Shown in pieces: positions 50,127 to 59,511 of a stretch of DNA of 64,000 bases. The stretch covers positions 1 through 64,000 of the forward strand of contig CAJUAH010000011.1 of the NCBI GenBank assembly GCA_910584375.1, written 5' to 3'. Numbering within the stretch: position 1 is the stretch's first letter; each line of letters opens with the position of its first letter. Origin of the DNA: an uncultured Acetatifactor sp. GTDB lineage: Bacteria > Bacillota > Clostridia > Lachnospirales > Lachnospiraceae. The notes beneath the pieces are model-generated. The model saw only the letters and a list, made by a program, of their open reading frames with translations. It made no database searches and was not told the origin of the DNA. Made by a program: the position numbers and the translations under genes.

Positions 50127-51026
50127 ATGGGAAAAAAGGAGAACAGCCGGAACCAGCGTCTGATGCAGCTGGTCAGGCGGGTCCACGGACTGGTGGAAAA
50201 CCCTGATATTGAGAAACACAGACAGTCCCAGAACCATATCGGGGAGATATTGGGCAATACCAGAGAAATACATTACGAGGAATTTAAGATCGGTGAGATG
50301 GACGCGGAGTGGGTGTCGGTGAACCGCGCCCACATGAAAAAATATGTGATCCTGTACTGCCACGGCGGCGGGTATTCCACGGGCAGCCGCAAGTATGCCC
50401 GCACGCTGACGTCCAAACTGGCGTCATCCACTTTTATGGATGTGCTTTGCTTTGATTACAGACTTGCCCCGGAATCTCCTTATCCGGCGGCGATTGAGGA
50501 TGCCATGAAGGCATGGGACTATCTGATGCTGCTGGGATATGGGGCCAGAGAGGTGATCGTGGCGGGGGACTCCGCCGGGGGCAATATGGCGCTGTCGCTG
50601 GTATTGCAGCTAAAGAGCCAGCGCCGTCTTCTCCCCAGAGGGCTGGTACTGATGTCGCCCTGGACGGATCTGACCTCCTCGGGGGAATCCTTTCAGGCCC
50701 GTGCGGAGGTAGACCCGGTGCTGAACGCGGAATATATCGACCGCATGATACTTGCGTACGCACAGGGACAGGACCTAGAGGATCCGCTGATCTCTCCGCT
50801 GTTTGGAGATTTTGAGGATTTTCCGCCTGCCTGCATTCAGGTAGGGGACAATGAGATCCTCTACAGCGATGCCCGGCGTCTGTATCTGCGGATGCTGGAA
50901 AAGCATGTCTCGGTGCGGTTTGAGCATTTTCCGGGTATGTGGCATGTGTTTCAGATGTCTCCTTTTAAGACGGCTTACGAGGCCATGGATCGTATCGCGG
51001 GATTTATTTATGATATTTGCAGATGA
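50127..51026 (+). CDS. Alpha/beta hydrolase (HSL-type esterase)
   Basis: About 299 residues from the ATG at 50127 (GGAGG 5 nt upstream). Hormone-sensitive-lipase family motifs: CHGGGYSTGSR (oxyanion hole), nucleophile Ser in VAGDSAGGNMA (near residue 153), Asp in DNEILYSD and His in FPGMWHVF. No signal peptide. It hydrolyses carboxyl esters, and its place after the acyltransferase and DUF6320 genes suggests the same pathway. Confidence 0.88.
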   Translation: MGKKENSRNQRLMQLVRRVHGLVENPDIEKHRQSQNHIGEILGNTREIHYEEFKIGEMDAEWVSVNRAHMKKYVILYCHGGGYSTGSRKYARTLTSKLASSTFMDVLCFDYRLAPESPYPAAIEDAMKAWDYLMLLGYGAREVIVAGDSAGGNMALSLVLQLKSQRRLLPRGLVLMSPWTDLTSSGESFQARAEVDPVLNAEYIDRMILAYAQGQDLEDPLISPLFGDFEDFPPACIQVGDNEILYSDARRLYLRMLEKHVSVRFEHFPGMWHVFQMSPFKTAYEAMDRIAGFIYDICR

Positions 51027-51029
51027 CAG

Positions 51030-51072
51030 ATCATCCATATGTTCCGGCGGGCGCATATGGATGATTCTTTTT
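51030..51072 (+). terminator. Terminator after the esterase gene
   Basis: ATCATCCATATG pairs perfectly with CATATGGATGAT, followed by TCTTTTT. Confidence 0.85.
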
Positions 51073-51205
51073 GACAGGTTCTTTTTTAGAAAAGAAAAAG
51101 GATTTTAGAAAATATTGCAGAATATATCAAGTAGGAGATTAAGTGGAGCACAGATCGTAGGGGCGGATCGGATGCAGGCGAACCTGCAGGAAAGGCAGAG
51201 TGCAG

Positions 51206-52210
51206 ATGACGATACGGGAGAATCTGGAGCGTTGGGAAAAAGAATATTTGAGTCCCTATGCCTCGCTGAGTATGAATTCCAGAGGCAGAGAGAGAGACGA
51301 GGAGCAGTGCGATATCAGGCCGGTGTTTCAGAGGGATCGGGACCGGATTCTGCACAGCAAGTCCTTTCGCAGACTGAAAGATAAGACCCAGGTATTTCTG
51401 GCCCCGGAGGGGGATCATTACCGCACCCGGCTGACCCATACGCTGGAGGTATCCCAGAACGCCCGCACCATCGCCAAGGCGTTGAAGTTGAACGAAGATC
51501 TGGTGGAGGCCATTGCTCTGGGCCACGATCTGGGTCACACGCCCTTTGGACACGCGGGAGAGAGGGCGCTGCGTGAGGTCTGCCCCTTCGGCTTTGAACA
51601 CAGCCAGCAGAGTGTGCGCACCGTGGAGCGGCTGGAAAAAAAGGGGCAGGGGCTGAACCTGACCTACGAGGTGCGGGACGGGATACTGAATCATCAGACC
51701 AGCGGCACCCCCCATACGCTGGAGGGCAAGATCGTGCGCCTCTCCGACAAGATCGCCTATATTCATCACGATATGGACGACGCCATACGGGGCGGGATAC
51801 TGCGGGAGGAGGATGTGCCCCGGGAGATCGGCGAGGTGATCGGCTTTACCACCGGAGAGCGTCTGGATCACTTTATCCACGACATCGTGATACATAGCAA
51901 GGATCAGGCGGATATCCGCATGTCCCCAGCGGTGGAGGAGGCCATGAAAAAGCTGCGGAGCTTTATGTTCGAGCGGGTATACCAGAATCCGGTGGCCAAG
52001 AGCGAGGAGGGCAAGGCGGAGGCGCTGATCAAGACGCTGTACCAATACTATCTGAGTCATATAGATGATCTGCCCCGGGAATATCTGAACCTGATCTCGG
52101 AGGGCGAGCCTCGGGAAAAGGTGGTATGCGATTATGTGGGCGCCATGAGCGACCGCTTTGCCATCGCGCAGTATGACGATATCTATATCCCGAAGTCCTG
52201 GATCATATAG
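51206..52210 (+). CDS. dgt: Deoxyguanosine triphosphate triphosphohydrolase-like protein
   Basis: About 334 residues; the ATG at 51206 has a weak AAAGGCAG site. HD-domain residues are RTRLTHTLEVSQ (His), GHDLGHTPFGHAGE (His-Asp) and a later Asp in RLSDKIAYIHHD. It is the short Firmicutes form of Dgt that cleaves dGTP to deoxyguanosine and triphosphate, and it occurs upstream of dnaG and rpoD in many Clostridia, as here. Confidence 0.88.
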   Translation: MTIRENLERWEKEYLSPYASLSMNSRGRERDEEQCDIRPVFQRDRDRILHSKSFRRLKDKTQVFLAPEGDHYRTRLTHTLEVSQNARTIAKALKLNEDLVEAIALGHDLGHTPFGHAGERALREVCPFGFEHSQQSVRTVERLEKKGQGLNLTYEVRDGILNHQTSGTPHTLEGKIVRLSDKIAYIHHDMDDAIRGGILREEDVPREIGEVIGFTTGERLDHFIHDIVIHSKDQADIRMSPAVEEAMKKLRSFMFERVYQNPVAKSEEGKAEALIKTLYQYYLSHIDDLPREYLNLISEGEPREKVVCDYVGAMSDRFAIAQYDDIYIPKSWII

Positions 52211-52238
52211 CGGAATACTGCCCGCTGTCGGCATTTAG

Positions 52239-52264
52239 ATGACACGGTGGGAACAGGGTGTCAT
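52239..52264 (+). other. Hairpin in the dnaG leader
   Basis: ATGACAC (52239-52245) pairs with GTGTCAT (52258-52264). Possible processing or attenuation structure ahead of dnaG. Confidence 0.35.
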
Positions 52265-52306
52265 GAAATGATACGCAATGACTTGATAATGTGAGAAAGG
52301 GAGAAA

Positions 52307-54079
52307 ATGTTTTATCCGGAAGAACTTGTGGAAGAAGTCAGGTCGAAGAACGATATCGTGGACGTGGTCTCCGGGTATGTCCGATTGCAGAAAAAGGGCG
52401 CCAACCACTGGGGATGCTGTCCTTTTCATAATGAGAAAACCCCTTCTTTTGCCGTCAACGGAGCCAAACAGATGTACCACTGTTTTGGCTGCGGCGCGGG
52501 AGGGAACGTCTATACCTTTGTCATGAACTATGAGAATTACAGCTTTCCGGAGGCGGTGAAGATGCTGGCGGAGAGGGCTGGGGTCACCCTGCCGGAGATA
52601 GAGTATGACGAGGAACAGAAACGGAAACAGGGACACCGCCAGCGGCTGCTGGACGTGAATCGGGAGGCCGCCACCTTTTTTTACTATCAGCTGCGCAGTC
52701 CCCAGGGAGAGGCAGGCTACCGCTATCTGTCACAGCGCGCCCTGTCCGACGAGACCATGCGCAGATTTGGCCTGGGCTATGCCGGTAAAAGCGGCGCCGG
52801 GCTGATCCAGTATCTGAAACAAAAAGGGTTTGAGGACAAGCTGATCATAGAGGCAGGGCTGGGCAGCTATAACGAGAGGACAGGACTGCTCAGCCAGTTC
52901 TGGAACCGGGTGATGTATCCGATCCAGGATATCCGGGGCAAGGTCATCGGTTTCGGGGGCCGCGTCATGGGAGACGGGGAGCCAAAATATCTGAATTCTC
53001 CCGAGACCCCGATCTTTGATAAGCGGCGCAATCTGTACGGACTGAATTTTGCCCGCACGGCCAGAAGCGGCAATATCATACTCTGCGAGGGCTATATGGA
53101 TGTGATCGCCATGCACCAGGCGGGTTTTACCCAGGCGGTTGCCTCGCTGGGAACCGCCTTTACGGCGGAGCAGGCCATGCTGCTAAAGCGTTATACGGAC
53201 AATGTGCTGCTGGCCTATGACAGCGACGGTGCGGGAGTCAAAGCCGCCCTGCGGGGTATAGGCATCCTGCGGGATGTGGGACTCTCCGGCAAGATTATCA
53301 ATATGCAACCCTGTAAAGACCCGGATGAATTTATCAAGAAAAACGGGCGGGAGGCCTTTCAGGAGCGCATCGACCAGGCGGAGAACAGTTTCTTTTTTGA
53401 GATCCGTATGCTGGAGAGGGACTATGACTTAAAAGACCCGGAGTCCAAGACATTGTTTTATAAAGAGATCGCCAAAAAGCTCTGCGGTTTTTCCGTGGAT
53501 GTGGAGCGGGAAAATTATCTGGAGGCCATAGCGGAGAAATACCACATCGGCTTTGAAAATCTGCGCAGGCTGGTAGGCAGCTACGCCATGCAGACCGGGG
53601 TGGACAAGCCGCCGGAACGGCCCAGATCCGGCGTGCAGCCGAAAAACACGCCCCAGGAGAACAGTAAGCGTTCCCAAAGGCTGCTGCTGACCTGGATCGT
53701 GGACGATCCCGCGCTGTATCCCAGGATCGCCCGCTATGTGGGGCCGGAGGATTTTACTGAAGATTTGTACCGCCAGGTGGCGGAGCAGCTGTTTCGGGAT
53801 ATGGAAGCGGGGCAGTATCAGCCCGCATCCATTATCAGCAGATTTCAGGACGAGGAACAGCAGCGCCGGGTGGCGGAGCTGTTCAACACGGAACTGCCGC
53901 AGCTAAGCACCCGCCAGGAGCGGGAGAAGGCTCTGCACGATATTGTATACGCGGTGAAAAAAAACAGCTATGAGCAGTTGACCATGCAGCTCGGCTCGGA
54001 CGTGACGGCGCTGAGCAGGGCGGTCTCGGGCAAGAAAGCCCTGGAAGAACTGGCAAAAACGCATATTTCACTGGAATGA
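52307..54079 (+). CDS. dnaG: DNA primase
   Basis: A 590-residue protein. The N-terminal zinc finger is CCPFHNEKTPSF with CFGCGAGGN (residues 40-66). The TOPRIM core has the EGYMD Glu (near residue 262) and AYDSDGAG Asp pair (near 305). The C-terminal helicase-binding domain starts about 440. It synthesises RNA primers for replication. The stop overlaps an ATG (54076) in the rpoD frame, so the two are tightly linked. Confidence 0.95.
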   Translation: MFYPEELVEEVRSKNDIVDVVSGYVRLQKKGANHWGCCPFHNEKTPSFAVNGAKQMYHCFGCGAGGNVYTFVMNYENYSFPEAVKMLAERAGVTLPEIEYDEEQKRKQGHRQRLLDVNREAATFFYYQLRSPQGEAGYRYLSQRALSDETMRRFGLGYAGKSGAGLIQYLKQKGFEDKLIIEAGLGSYNERTGLLSQFWNRVMYPIQDIRGKVIGFGGRVMGDGEPKYLNSPETPIFDKRRNLYGLNFARTARSGNIILCEGYMDVIAMHQAGFTQAVASLGTAFTAEQAMLLKRYTDNVLLAYDSDGAGVKAALRGIGILRDVGLSGKIINMQPCKDPDEFIKKNGREAFQERIDQAENSFFFEIRMLERDYDLKDPESKTLFYKEIAKKLCGFSVDVERENYLEAIAEKYHIGFENLRRLVGSYAMQTGVDKPPERPRSGVQPKNTPQENSKRSQRLLLTWIVDDPALYPRIARYVGPEDFTEDLYRQVAEQLFRDMEAGQYQPASIISRFQDEEQQRRVAELFNTELPQLSTRQEREKALHDIVYAVKKNSYEQLTMQLGSDVTALSRAVSGKKALEELAKTHISLE

Positions 54080-54117
54080 AGTCAATACTAGTACCCAACA
54101 GAAAGGAAACCGTAAGG

Positions 54118-55230
54118 ATGGATGAAAACACACAGGCACGTTTTGAGGAGAAGATGAAGAATCTCCTGGCGATGGCCAAGAAGAAGAAAAATGTATTGGA
54201 GTATCAGGAGATCAACGATTTTTTCTCGGATATGACGCTGGAGGAAGATCAGTTTGACCGGATCCTGGAGACTTTGGAACAGAATAATGTGGATGTACTG
54301 CGCATCACCGAGGAGGATGATGTGGACGATGAGGAGATCCTGCTGGCAGACGAGGAGGATCTGGACGTGGAGAGTCTGGATCTGTCGATTCCCGATGGCA
54401 TCAGCATCGAGGATCCGGTTCGCATGTATCTGAAAGAGATCGGCAAGGTTCCTCTGCTGTCGGCGGAGGAGGAGATCGAGCTGGCCAAAAAGATGGAGCT
54501 GGGCGACCAGGAGGCCAAGAAACGTCTGGCGGAGGCAAACCTGCGTCTGGTGGTCAGCATCGCCAAGCGCTATGTGGGCCGGGGAATGCTGTTCCTGGAT
54601 CTGATCCAGGAGGGCAATCTGGGGCTTATTAAAGCCGTGGAAAAATTTGATTACCGCAAGGGGTACAAATTCTCTACCTATGCCACATGGTGGATCCGCC
54701 AGGCCATCACCAGAGCCATCGCGGATCAGGCCAGAACCATCCGCATCCCCGTGCATATGGTGGAGACCATCAACAAGCTTATCCGCGTCAGCCGTCAGCT
54801 GCTGCAGGAGCTGGGGCGGGAGCCCTCTCCCGAGGAGATCGCGGAGGAGATGAATATGCCCGTGGACCGGGTGCGGGAGATCATGAAGATCAGCCAGGAG
54901 CCGGTGTCTCTGGAGACGCCCATAGGCGAGGAAGAGGACAGCCACTTGGGAGATTTCATACAGGACGACAATGTGCCTGTACCGGCGGACGCGGCGGCTT
55001 TTACGCTGCTGAAGGAACAGCTTGTGGAGGTGCTGGGCACGCTGACCGAGCGGGAGCAGAAAGTACTGCGCCTGCGTTTCGGGCTGGATGACGGACGCGC
55101 CCGCACGCTGGAAGAGGTGGGCAAGGAGTTTAACGTGACCCGTGAGAGAATACGGCAGATCGAGGCCAAGGCGCTGCGCAAGCTCCGTCATCCCAGCCGT
55201 AGCCGCAAGCTCAAGGATTACCTGGACTGA
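54118..55230 (+). CDS. rpoD: Primary sigma factor RpoD
   Basis: About 370 residues from the ATG at 54118, where the normal Firmicutes start lies; an earlier ATG at 54076 overlaps dnaG. Region 1.1 is short and acidic, region 1.2 is DPVRMYLKEIG, region 2 carries RLVVSIAKRYVGRGMLFLDLIQEG and YKFSTYATWWIRQAI, region 3 EEIAEEMNMPVDRVREIM, and region 4 ERIRQIEAKALRKLRHP. It directs most vegetative transcription. Confidence 0.97.
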   Translation: MDENTQARFEEKMKNLLAMAKKKKNVLEYQEINDFFSDMTLEEDQFDRILETLEQNNVDVLRITEEDDVDDEEILLADEEDLDVESLDLSIPDGISIEDPVRMYLKEIGKVPLLSAEEEIELAKKMELGDQEAKKRLAEANLRLVVSIAKRYVGRGMLFLDLIQEGNLGLIKAVEKFDYRKGYKFSTYATWWIRQAITRAIADQARTIRIPVHMVETINKLIRVSRQLLQELGREPSPEEIAEEMNMPVDRVREIMKISQEPVSLETPIGEEEDSHLGDFIQDDNVPVPADAAAFTLLKEQLVEVLGTLTEREQKVLRLRFGLDDGRARTLEEVGKEFNVTRERIRQIEAKALRKLRHPSRSRKLKDYLD

Positions 55231-55964
55231 TGCGGGAACAGGTGGAGCTGTCCGCCAGGATGCGGGCATTGACTGAGATGGTCACTCCCGGGAATCGGGT
55301 CTGTGACGTGGGCTGTGACCATGGGTGGGTATCCATTTACCTGGTGCAGCAGGGGATCAGTCCCCGGGTGCTGGCGATGGACGTTCGAAAAGGCCCTCTG
55401 TCCAGAGCGCGGAAACATATCAGCCAGCGGGGGCTTGAGACATACATAGAGACCAGGCTCTCCGACGGCGTGGCCGCGATGGAGGCCGGGGAGGCGGACA
55501 CCGTGCTCTGCGCCGGTATGGGCGGCAGGCTGATGCAGAGGATTCTGGAGGAGGGCAGGGAAAAACTGGAGTCGGTGGGGGAACTGATCTTACAGCCCCA
55601 GTCGGAACTGCGCGCCTTTCGGGCATATCTTCGGGGATCCGGTTATGGGATTACGGCGGAAGATATGGTGTATGAGGACGGAAAATATTATCCCATAATG
55701 AAAGCGGTTCCCAGGTTCGAGAGGCAGGAGGCTACCCTGACAGCGGATGATCAGGCATTGCGGGATTGCTTTGGAGAACTGCTGTTGGCCCACAGACATC
55801 CGGTGCTGAAACAGTATCTGCTGGCGGCGGAGCAAAGTTGCGGCCAGATATTGGGGCAGTTGGAAGGAGCTACGGACAGGGAGAGGGCGGCGCTGCGTTA
55901 CCGGGAACTGGTGGAGGAACGGCGGCTGATCTCGTTGGCGCTGAAACGGTATTATACCGACTAA
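55230..55964 (+). CDS. trmK: tRNA (adenine-22-N1)-methyltransferase
   Basis: A 244-residue protein that starts at the ATG overlapping the rpoD stop by one base. The SAM-binding motif is VCDVGCDHGWVSIYL (near residue 24), followed by ADTVLCAGMGGRLMQRIL with the catalytic-loop AGMGG. It methylates A22 of tRNA. TrmK next to rpoD is a standard Firmicutes arrangement. Confidence 0.9.
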   Translation: MREQVELSARMRALTEMVTPGNRVCDVGCDHGWVSIYLVQQGISPRVLAMDVRKGPLSRARKHISQRGLETYIETRLSDGVAAMEAGEADTVLCAGMGGRLMQRILEEGREKLESVGELILQPQSELRAFRAYLRGSGYGITAEDMVYEDGKYYPIMKAVPRFERQEATLTADDQALRDCFGELLLAHRHPVLKQYLLAAEQSCGQILGQLEGATDRERAALRYRELVEERRLISLALKRYYTD

Positions 55965-56090
55965 CGTTAAGATTTTTCGATTTCCGCATACGGACGGGAA
56001 AAACCAATCGTTAGTGAGTATATTTATAAAAATACGGATTCTGCCGTAGTCCGGCACAACGGACTGCAGGCAGGCGGAAAAGAGGATGAG

Positions 56091-57743
56091 ATGAAGGTAG
56101 AAGTGTTGGGGCAGGAGAGGGAATACCCTCAGGGAATCACTTACGAGCAAATCGCGGCGGACTATCAGGAGCAGTACGACGGACTGATCGCTCTTGTCTG
56201 CGCGGACGGGAAACTGCGGGAGCTGTTCAAGCATGCCGCCAGGGACTGTAAGCTGAGTTTTTTCACGCTTAAGGACGCAGTGGGGCACAAGACCTATGTG
56301 CGTTCGGCTACCATGCTGTGCATGAAGGCGATCTACGACACCATGGGCGAGAGGGCGGCGGCGATGTGCCGTCTGGAGTTTGCGGTGGGGAACGGCACTT
56401 ATATCAGCACCGGCGGCGAGATTGCCGCCACGGGTAAGAACGCGGCGCGTATCAAGGCGCGGATGGATGAATTGCAGGCCATGGCCATGCCGTTTCGTAA
56501 AAAGTCTTATCCTCTGGACGAGGCCATCGAGTTGTTCCGGGCTAAGGGGATGACGGGCAAGACGGATCTGTTTCGCTATCGCCGCAGTTCCTTTGTGAAC
56601 GTGTATGAGATGGACGGTTACTACGACTATTATTACGGGTTTATGCTGCCCAATGCGGGATATGTGAAATGGTACGATCTACAGGCCTATGACGAGGGCT
56701 TTATGTTGGTGTTGCCGGAACAGAAGGAGCCTACGGTTGTCAAGCCTCTGGAGGAGAGGAGAAAGCTGTTTGAGACTTTGAAGGCCTCCGCTCAGTGGGG
56801 GCATGAGATCGGCATAGAGACGGTGGGACAGCTCAACAACCAGATATGCAGCGGCTCTATCAGCGACCTGATCCTGGTGCAGGAGGCGGAACAGGAGCGC
56901 AAGATCGGAGAGATCGCCCGGGAGATCGCGTCCCGCAAGGGCGTGAAATTTATTATGATCGCAGGGCCTTCCTCCTCCGGCAAGACCAGCCTGTCCCACA
57001 GGCTGTCGATCCAGCTGCGCACGCTGGGCATGACGCCCCATCCCGTGGCGCTGGACAACTATTTTGTAAACAGGGAGGACACGCCGCTTGATGAGAACGG
57101 CGACTATAATTTTGAGTGTCTGGAGGCCATCGACGTCAAGCGTTTCAACGACGATATGACCAAGCTGCTGGCCGGGGAGCGGGTGGAGATACCGGAGTTC
57201 AATTTCAAGATCGGTCGCCGGGAGTATAACGGTAATTTCATGCAGCTGGGAAAAGAGGACGTGTTGGTCATCGAGGGAATCCACGGGCTGAATCCCCGGA
57301 TGAGTTACGCCCTGCCCGAGGAGAGCAAATACAAGATCTATATCAGCGCCCTGATCAACCTGAACATCGACGCCCACAACCGGATCCCCACCACCGACGG
57401 CCGGCTCCTGCGCAGATTGGTACGGGACGCCCGGACCCGGGGAGCTTCCGCCCAGCGAACCATACAGATGTGGCCCTCCGTGCGCCGGGGGGAGGAGGAA
57501 TATATTTTCCCCTTCCAGGAGGAGGCGGACGTGATGTTCAATTCCGCCACGATCTATGAGCTGGCGGCGCTGAAACAATATGCGGAGCCGCTGCTGTTCC
57601 ACATCGAGAAGGATCAGCCGGAGTACCACGAGGCCAAGAGGCTGCTGAAGTTTCTGGAGTATTTTCTGGGCATCAGCAGCGAGGAACTGCCCCGGAATTC
57701 CATTTGCAGGGAATTTGTGGGCGGAAGCTGTTTCAGGGTGTAG
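56091..57743 (+). CDS. Nucleoside (uridine) kinase with TGS-like N-terminus
   Basis: A 550-residue protein. Residues 1-70 are a TGS-like domain and the next 200 resemble the threonyl-tRNA-synthetase second domain. The kinase domain begins with the P-loop GPSSSGKTSLSHRL (near 290), and DNYFVNREDTPLDE and IEGIHGLN are typical of uridine-kinase-like enzymes. Such proteins are common in Clostridia and phosphorylate a nucleoside; the substrate has not been fixed here. GATGAGATG sits at the start with a weak GAGG site. Confidence 0.85.
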   Translation: MKVEVLGQEREYPQGITYEQIAADYQEQYDGLIALVCADGKLRELFKHAARDCKLSFFTLKDAVGHKTYVRSATMLCMKAIYDTMGERAAAMCRLEFAVGNGTYISTGGEIAATGKNAARIKARMDELQAMAMPFRKKSYPLDEAIELFRAKGMTGKTDLFRYRRSSFVNVYEMDGYYDYYYGFMLPNAGYVKWYDLQAYDEGFMLVLPEQKEPTVVKPLEERRKLFETLKASAQWGHEIGIETVGQLNNQICSGSISDLILVQEAEQERKIGEIAREIASRKGVKFIMIAGPSSSGKTSLSHRLSIQLRTLGMTPHPVALDNYFVNREDTPLDENGDYNFECLEAIDVKRFNDDMTKLLAGERVEIPEFNFKIGRREYNGNFMQLGKEDVLVIEGIHGLNPRMSYALPEESKYKIYISALINLNIDAHNRIPTTDGRLLRRLVRDARTRGASAQRTIQMWPSVRRGEEEYIFPFQEEADVMFNSATIYELAALKQYAEPLLFHIEKDQPEYHEAKRLLKFLEYFLGISSEELPRNSICREFVGGSCFRV

Positions 57744-57773
57744 CGGCAAAACGCAATTTTTTGAAAATTGATA

Positions 57774-57804
57774 TTGACCTTATAGCGCACTGCAATGATA
57801 TAAC
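57774..57804 (+). promoter_or_regulatory. MerR-type promoter with 19-bp spacer
   Basis: TTGACC (57774-57779) and TATAAC (57799-57804) are 19 bp apart, 24 bp upstream of the MerR start. Confidence 0.65.
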
Positions 57805-57827
57805 GGTTTTGGAAAGGAGTGGCTGAT

Positions 57828-58646
57828 ATGACGATCAAAGAGTTTTCGCTGCTTTGTGGCTGCAATCCTCAGACTCTTCGATATTATGATCGCGTGGGCT
57901 TACTAAAACCGGTTAATGTGGACGCGTGGTCAGGATATCGATTTTATAAAGAGGAACAGGCTATTGCTTATGTAAAAATCAAGAATTTGCAGAAAGCAGG
58001 ATTTACGATCGAAGAAATAAGAGAACTGCAAAATAAGGATGACGCAGAGATTTATTATGCCTTTGAGCGTAAAATAGCTGAACAGGAAAAACGGTTACAG
58101 GAAATAAAAAATATTCAAAAGTCATATCAGACCGAAATAACAGACATGAATAAAAAGATTGAGGCGCTGCGCACATCGATTAAAGGGTCAATGGTAGCAT
58201 ACGATCCCGCGGAGGAGTTTGGCATTGCCAAGGAGGACTATGAAGGAATCATTGAAAACCTTGATGCTTTCTTTGATGAAATGCTTGCGGCGGAGGATCC
58301 TTCAAAGTACGAGCTGCTGGACGATTCAGAAGAGAATAGGAATAAAGCGGAGCGGGACTTTCAGGAATGTTTGAAAAATCCCTGCTGTGAATTGGTTTTT
58401 GAGAGACACGGCTGGAAGAATGTCAAAGATTTTTACAGTGAAATACCTGAATTATTGAATGATACAGAGTATTTCTTCCTCTTCAAGCTTGAAGAGGAAA
58501 AAGTCAACAGTACGGCATTTGCGAATACCCTCTTGGGGATAATGTGCATGAAGAATCCGGACGGAAAAATGAGTTTGAAATGCAATGTGATCTATTCCGA
58601 CGATGGGAATAATCATTTTTGGCTTTTAAAGGCCAAAAACCAATAG
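57828..58646 (+). CDS. MerR-family regulator with extended C-terminal domain
   Basis: About 272 residues from the ATG at 57828 (GGAG 9 nt upstream; the GTG at 57819 is too close). Residues 1-70 are the winged helix (KEFSLLCGCNPQTLRYYDRVGLLKPVNVDAWSGYRFY), then a long coiled coil (about 75-125) and an acidic C-terminal domain with no recognised family. A promoter with a 19-bp spacer lies just upstream. The gene is AT-richer than the nucleoside kinase before it. Confidence 0.85.
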   Translation: MTIKEFSLLCGCNPQTLRYYDRVGLLKPVNVDAWSGYRFYKEEQAIAYVKIKNLQKAGFTIEEIRELQNKDDAEIYYAFERKIAEQEKRLQEIKNIQKSYQTEITDMNKKIEALRTSIKGSMVAYDPAEEFGIAKEDYEGIIENLDAFFDEMLAAEDPSKYELLDDSEENRNKAERDFQECLKNPCCELVFERHGWKNVKDFYSEIPELLNDTEYFFLFKLEEEKVNSTAFANTLLGIMCMKNPDGKMSLKCNVIYSDDGNNHFWLLKAKNQ

Positions 58647-58667
58647 TCTGCTAATAAACCAAAGCAA

Positions 58668-58708
58668 AAAAGAACACTTTCAGGAATGCCTCCTGGAGGT
58701 GTTCTTTT
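58668..58708 (+). terminator. Terminator after the MerR gene
   Basis: AAAAGAACACTTTCAGG pairs with CCTGGAGGTGTTCTTTT (with G-T pairs), followed by T-rich sequence. It insulates the recombinase cassette from upstream transcription. Confidence 0.8.
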
Positions 58709-58750
58709 CTCTTTGGCATATATTCTTCCCTGCGGTCTGTTTTTCGGCGA

Positions 58751-58798
58751 TAAAGCAGATAGGTAACACAATGTATGTTGTGTTACCTATCTGCTTTA
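58751..58798 (+). repeat. Left recombination site of the invertible cassette
   Basis: The core at 58763-58786 is GTAACACAA, spacer TGTATG, TTGTGTTAC. The palindrome extends outward to perfect 21-bp arms (TAAAGCAGATAG outside, CTATCTGCTTTA inside). The asymmetric 6-bp spacer gives the site a direction. Confidence 0.85.
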
Positions 58799-58888
58799 CA
58801 CTTTGTATATCGGTTGATGTGGAGTAAACTTTAGAGGCTGGCAGAAAAAAATTATTTTTTAGCAAAAATCACCCGAGGAGGAAAAGAA

Positions 58889-59482
58889 ATGAATACAGCA
58901 CAACCAATACGCAGAGAAAAAGACTTGGTCTGTTTTAGGGAGTACTACAGGAAAGAAAAGCCTGACAGCAGGAACTATCTGATGATGGCGGTGGGATTGA
59001 ACACTGCGCTCAGGATATCGGATATTCTGGAAATGCGTTGGGGAGACGTATATGATTTTGAGCGCAGGCGCTACAAAACCCATTTATTTCTGATTGAAAA
59101 AAAGACGGGAAAGAAGTCTCTGGTATTGCTGAATGGCAATATCAGAGAAGCATTGATCGGGCAGGCGGAGGAACTGCGTAGAAGGGGCAGACGGTTGGAG
59201 GCCGGGGACTGGATCTTTGAAAATGAGAAAAAGCCGGGAAATCCCATCTCACGGGTGCAGGCCTTTCGCATTGTGAAAAAGGCGGCCAGAGGATGCGGTC
59301 TGGAGGGTGTAATCAGTTGTCATTCCCTGCGCAAAACTTTTGGTTATCACGCATGGAAACAGGGAGCGGAACCCGCGCTGCTCATGAATATTTTCAATCA
59401 CTCGTCCTATACCAATACTGTCCGATATCTGGGAATTGAGCAGGACGACAGGGATCGGATTTTCCGAAATATATATCAGTAG
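58889..59482 (+). CDS. Small tyrosine recombinase, probable DNA invertase
   Basis: A 197-residue protein consisting almost only of a catalytic domain. The full set of active-site residues is visible: Arg42 (ALRISDIL), Lys in the KKTGKK beta-hairpin (72-76), His145 and Arg148 (HSLRKTFGYH), His171 (FNHSS) and the nucleophile Tyr180 (VRYLGI). The usual N-terminal SAM-like arm-binding domain is missing or very short, as in small invertases. AGGAGG is 8 nt before the ATG. It is enclosed by inverted core sites that suit a tyrosine recombinase and precedes csrA and flagellin. Confidence 0.9.
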   Translation: MNTAQPIRREKDLVCFREYYRKEKPDSRNYLMMAVGLNTALRISDILEMRWGDVYDFERRRYKTHLFLIEKKTGKKSLVLLNGNIREALIGQAEELRRRGRRLEAGDWIFENEKKPGNPISRVQAFRIVKKAARGCGLEGVISCHSLRKTFGYHAWKQGAEPALLMNIFNHSSYTNTVRYLGIEQDDRDRIFRNIYQ

Positions 59483-59511
59483 TGGGAAATAGGCGGCAGA
59501 TTTCACGTTTC

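Noticed and set aside
58741..58756. Sigma-D (FliA) promoter with GGCGATAA box
   Set aside because: The -10-like box is present, but no TAAA box occurs at the required distance upstream.
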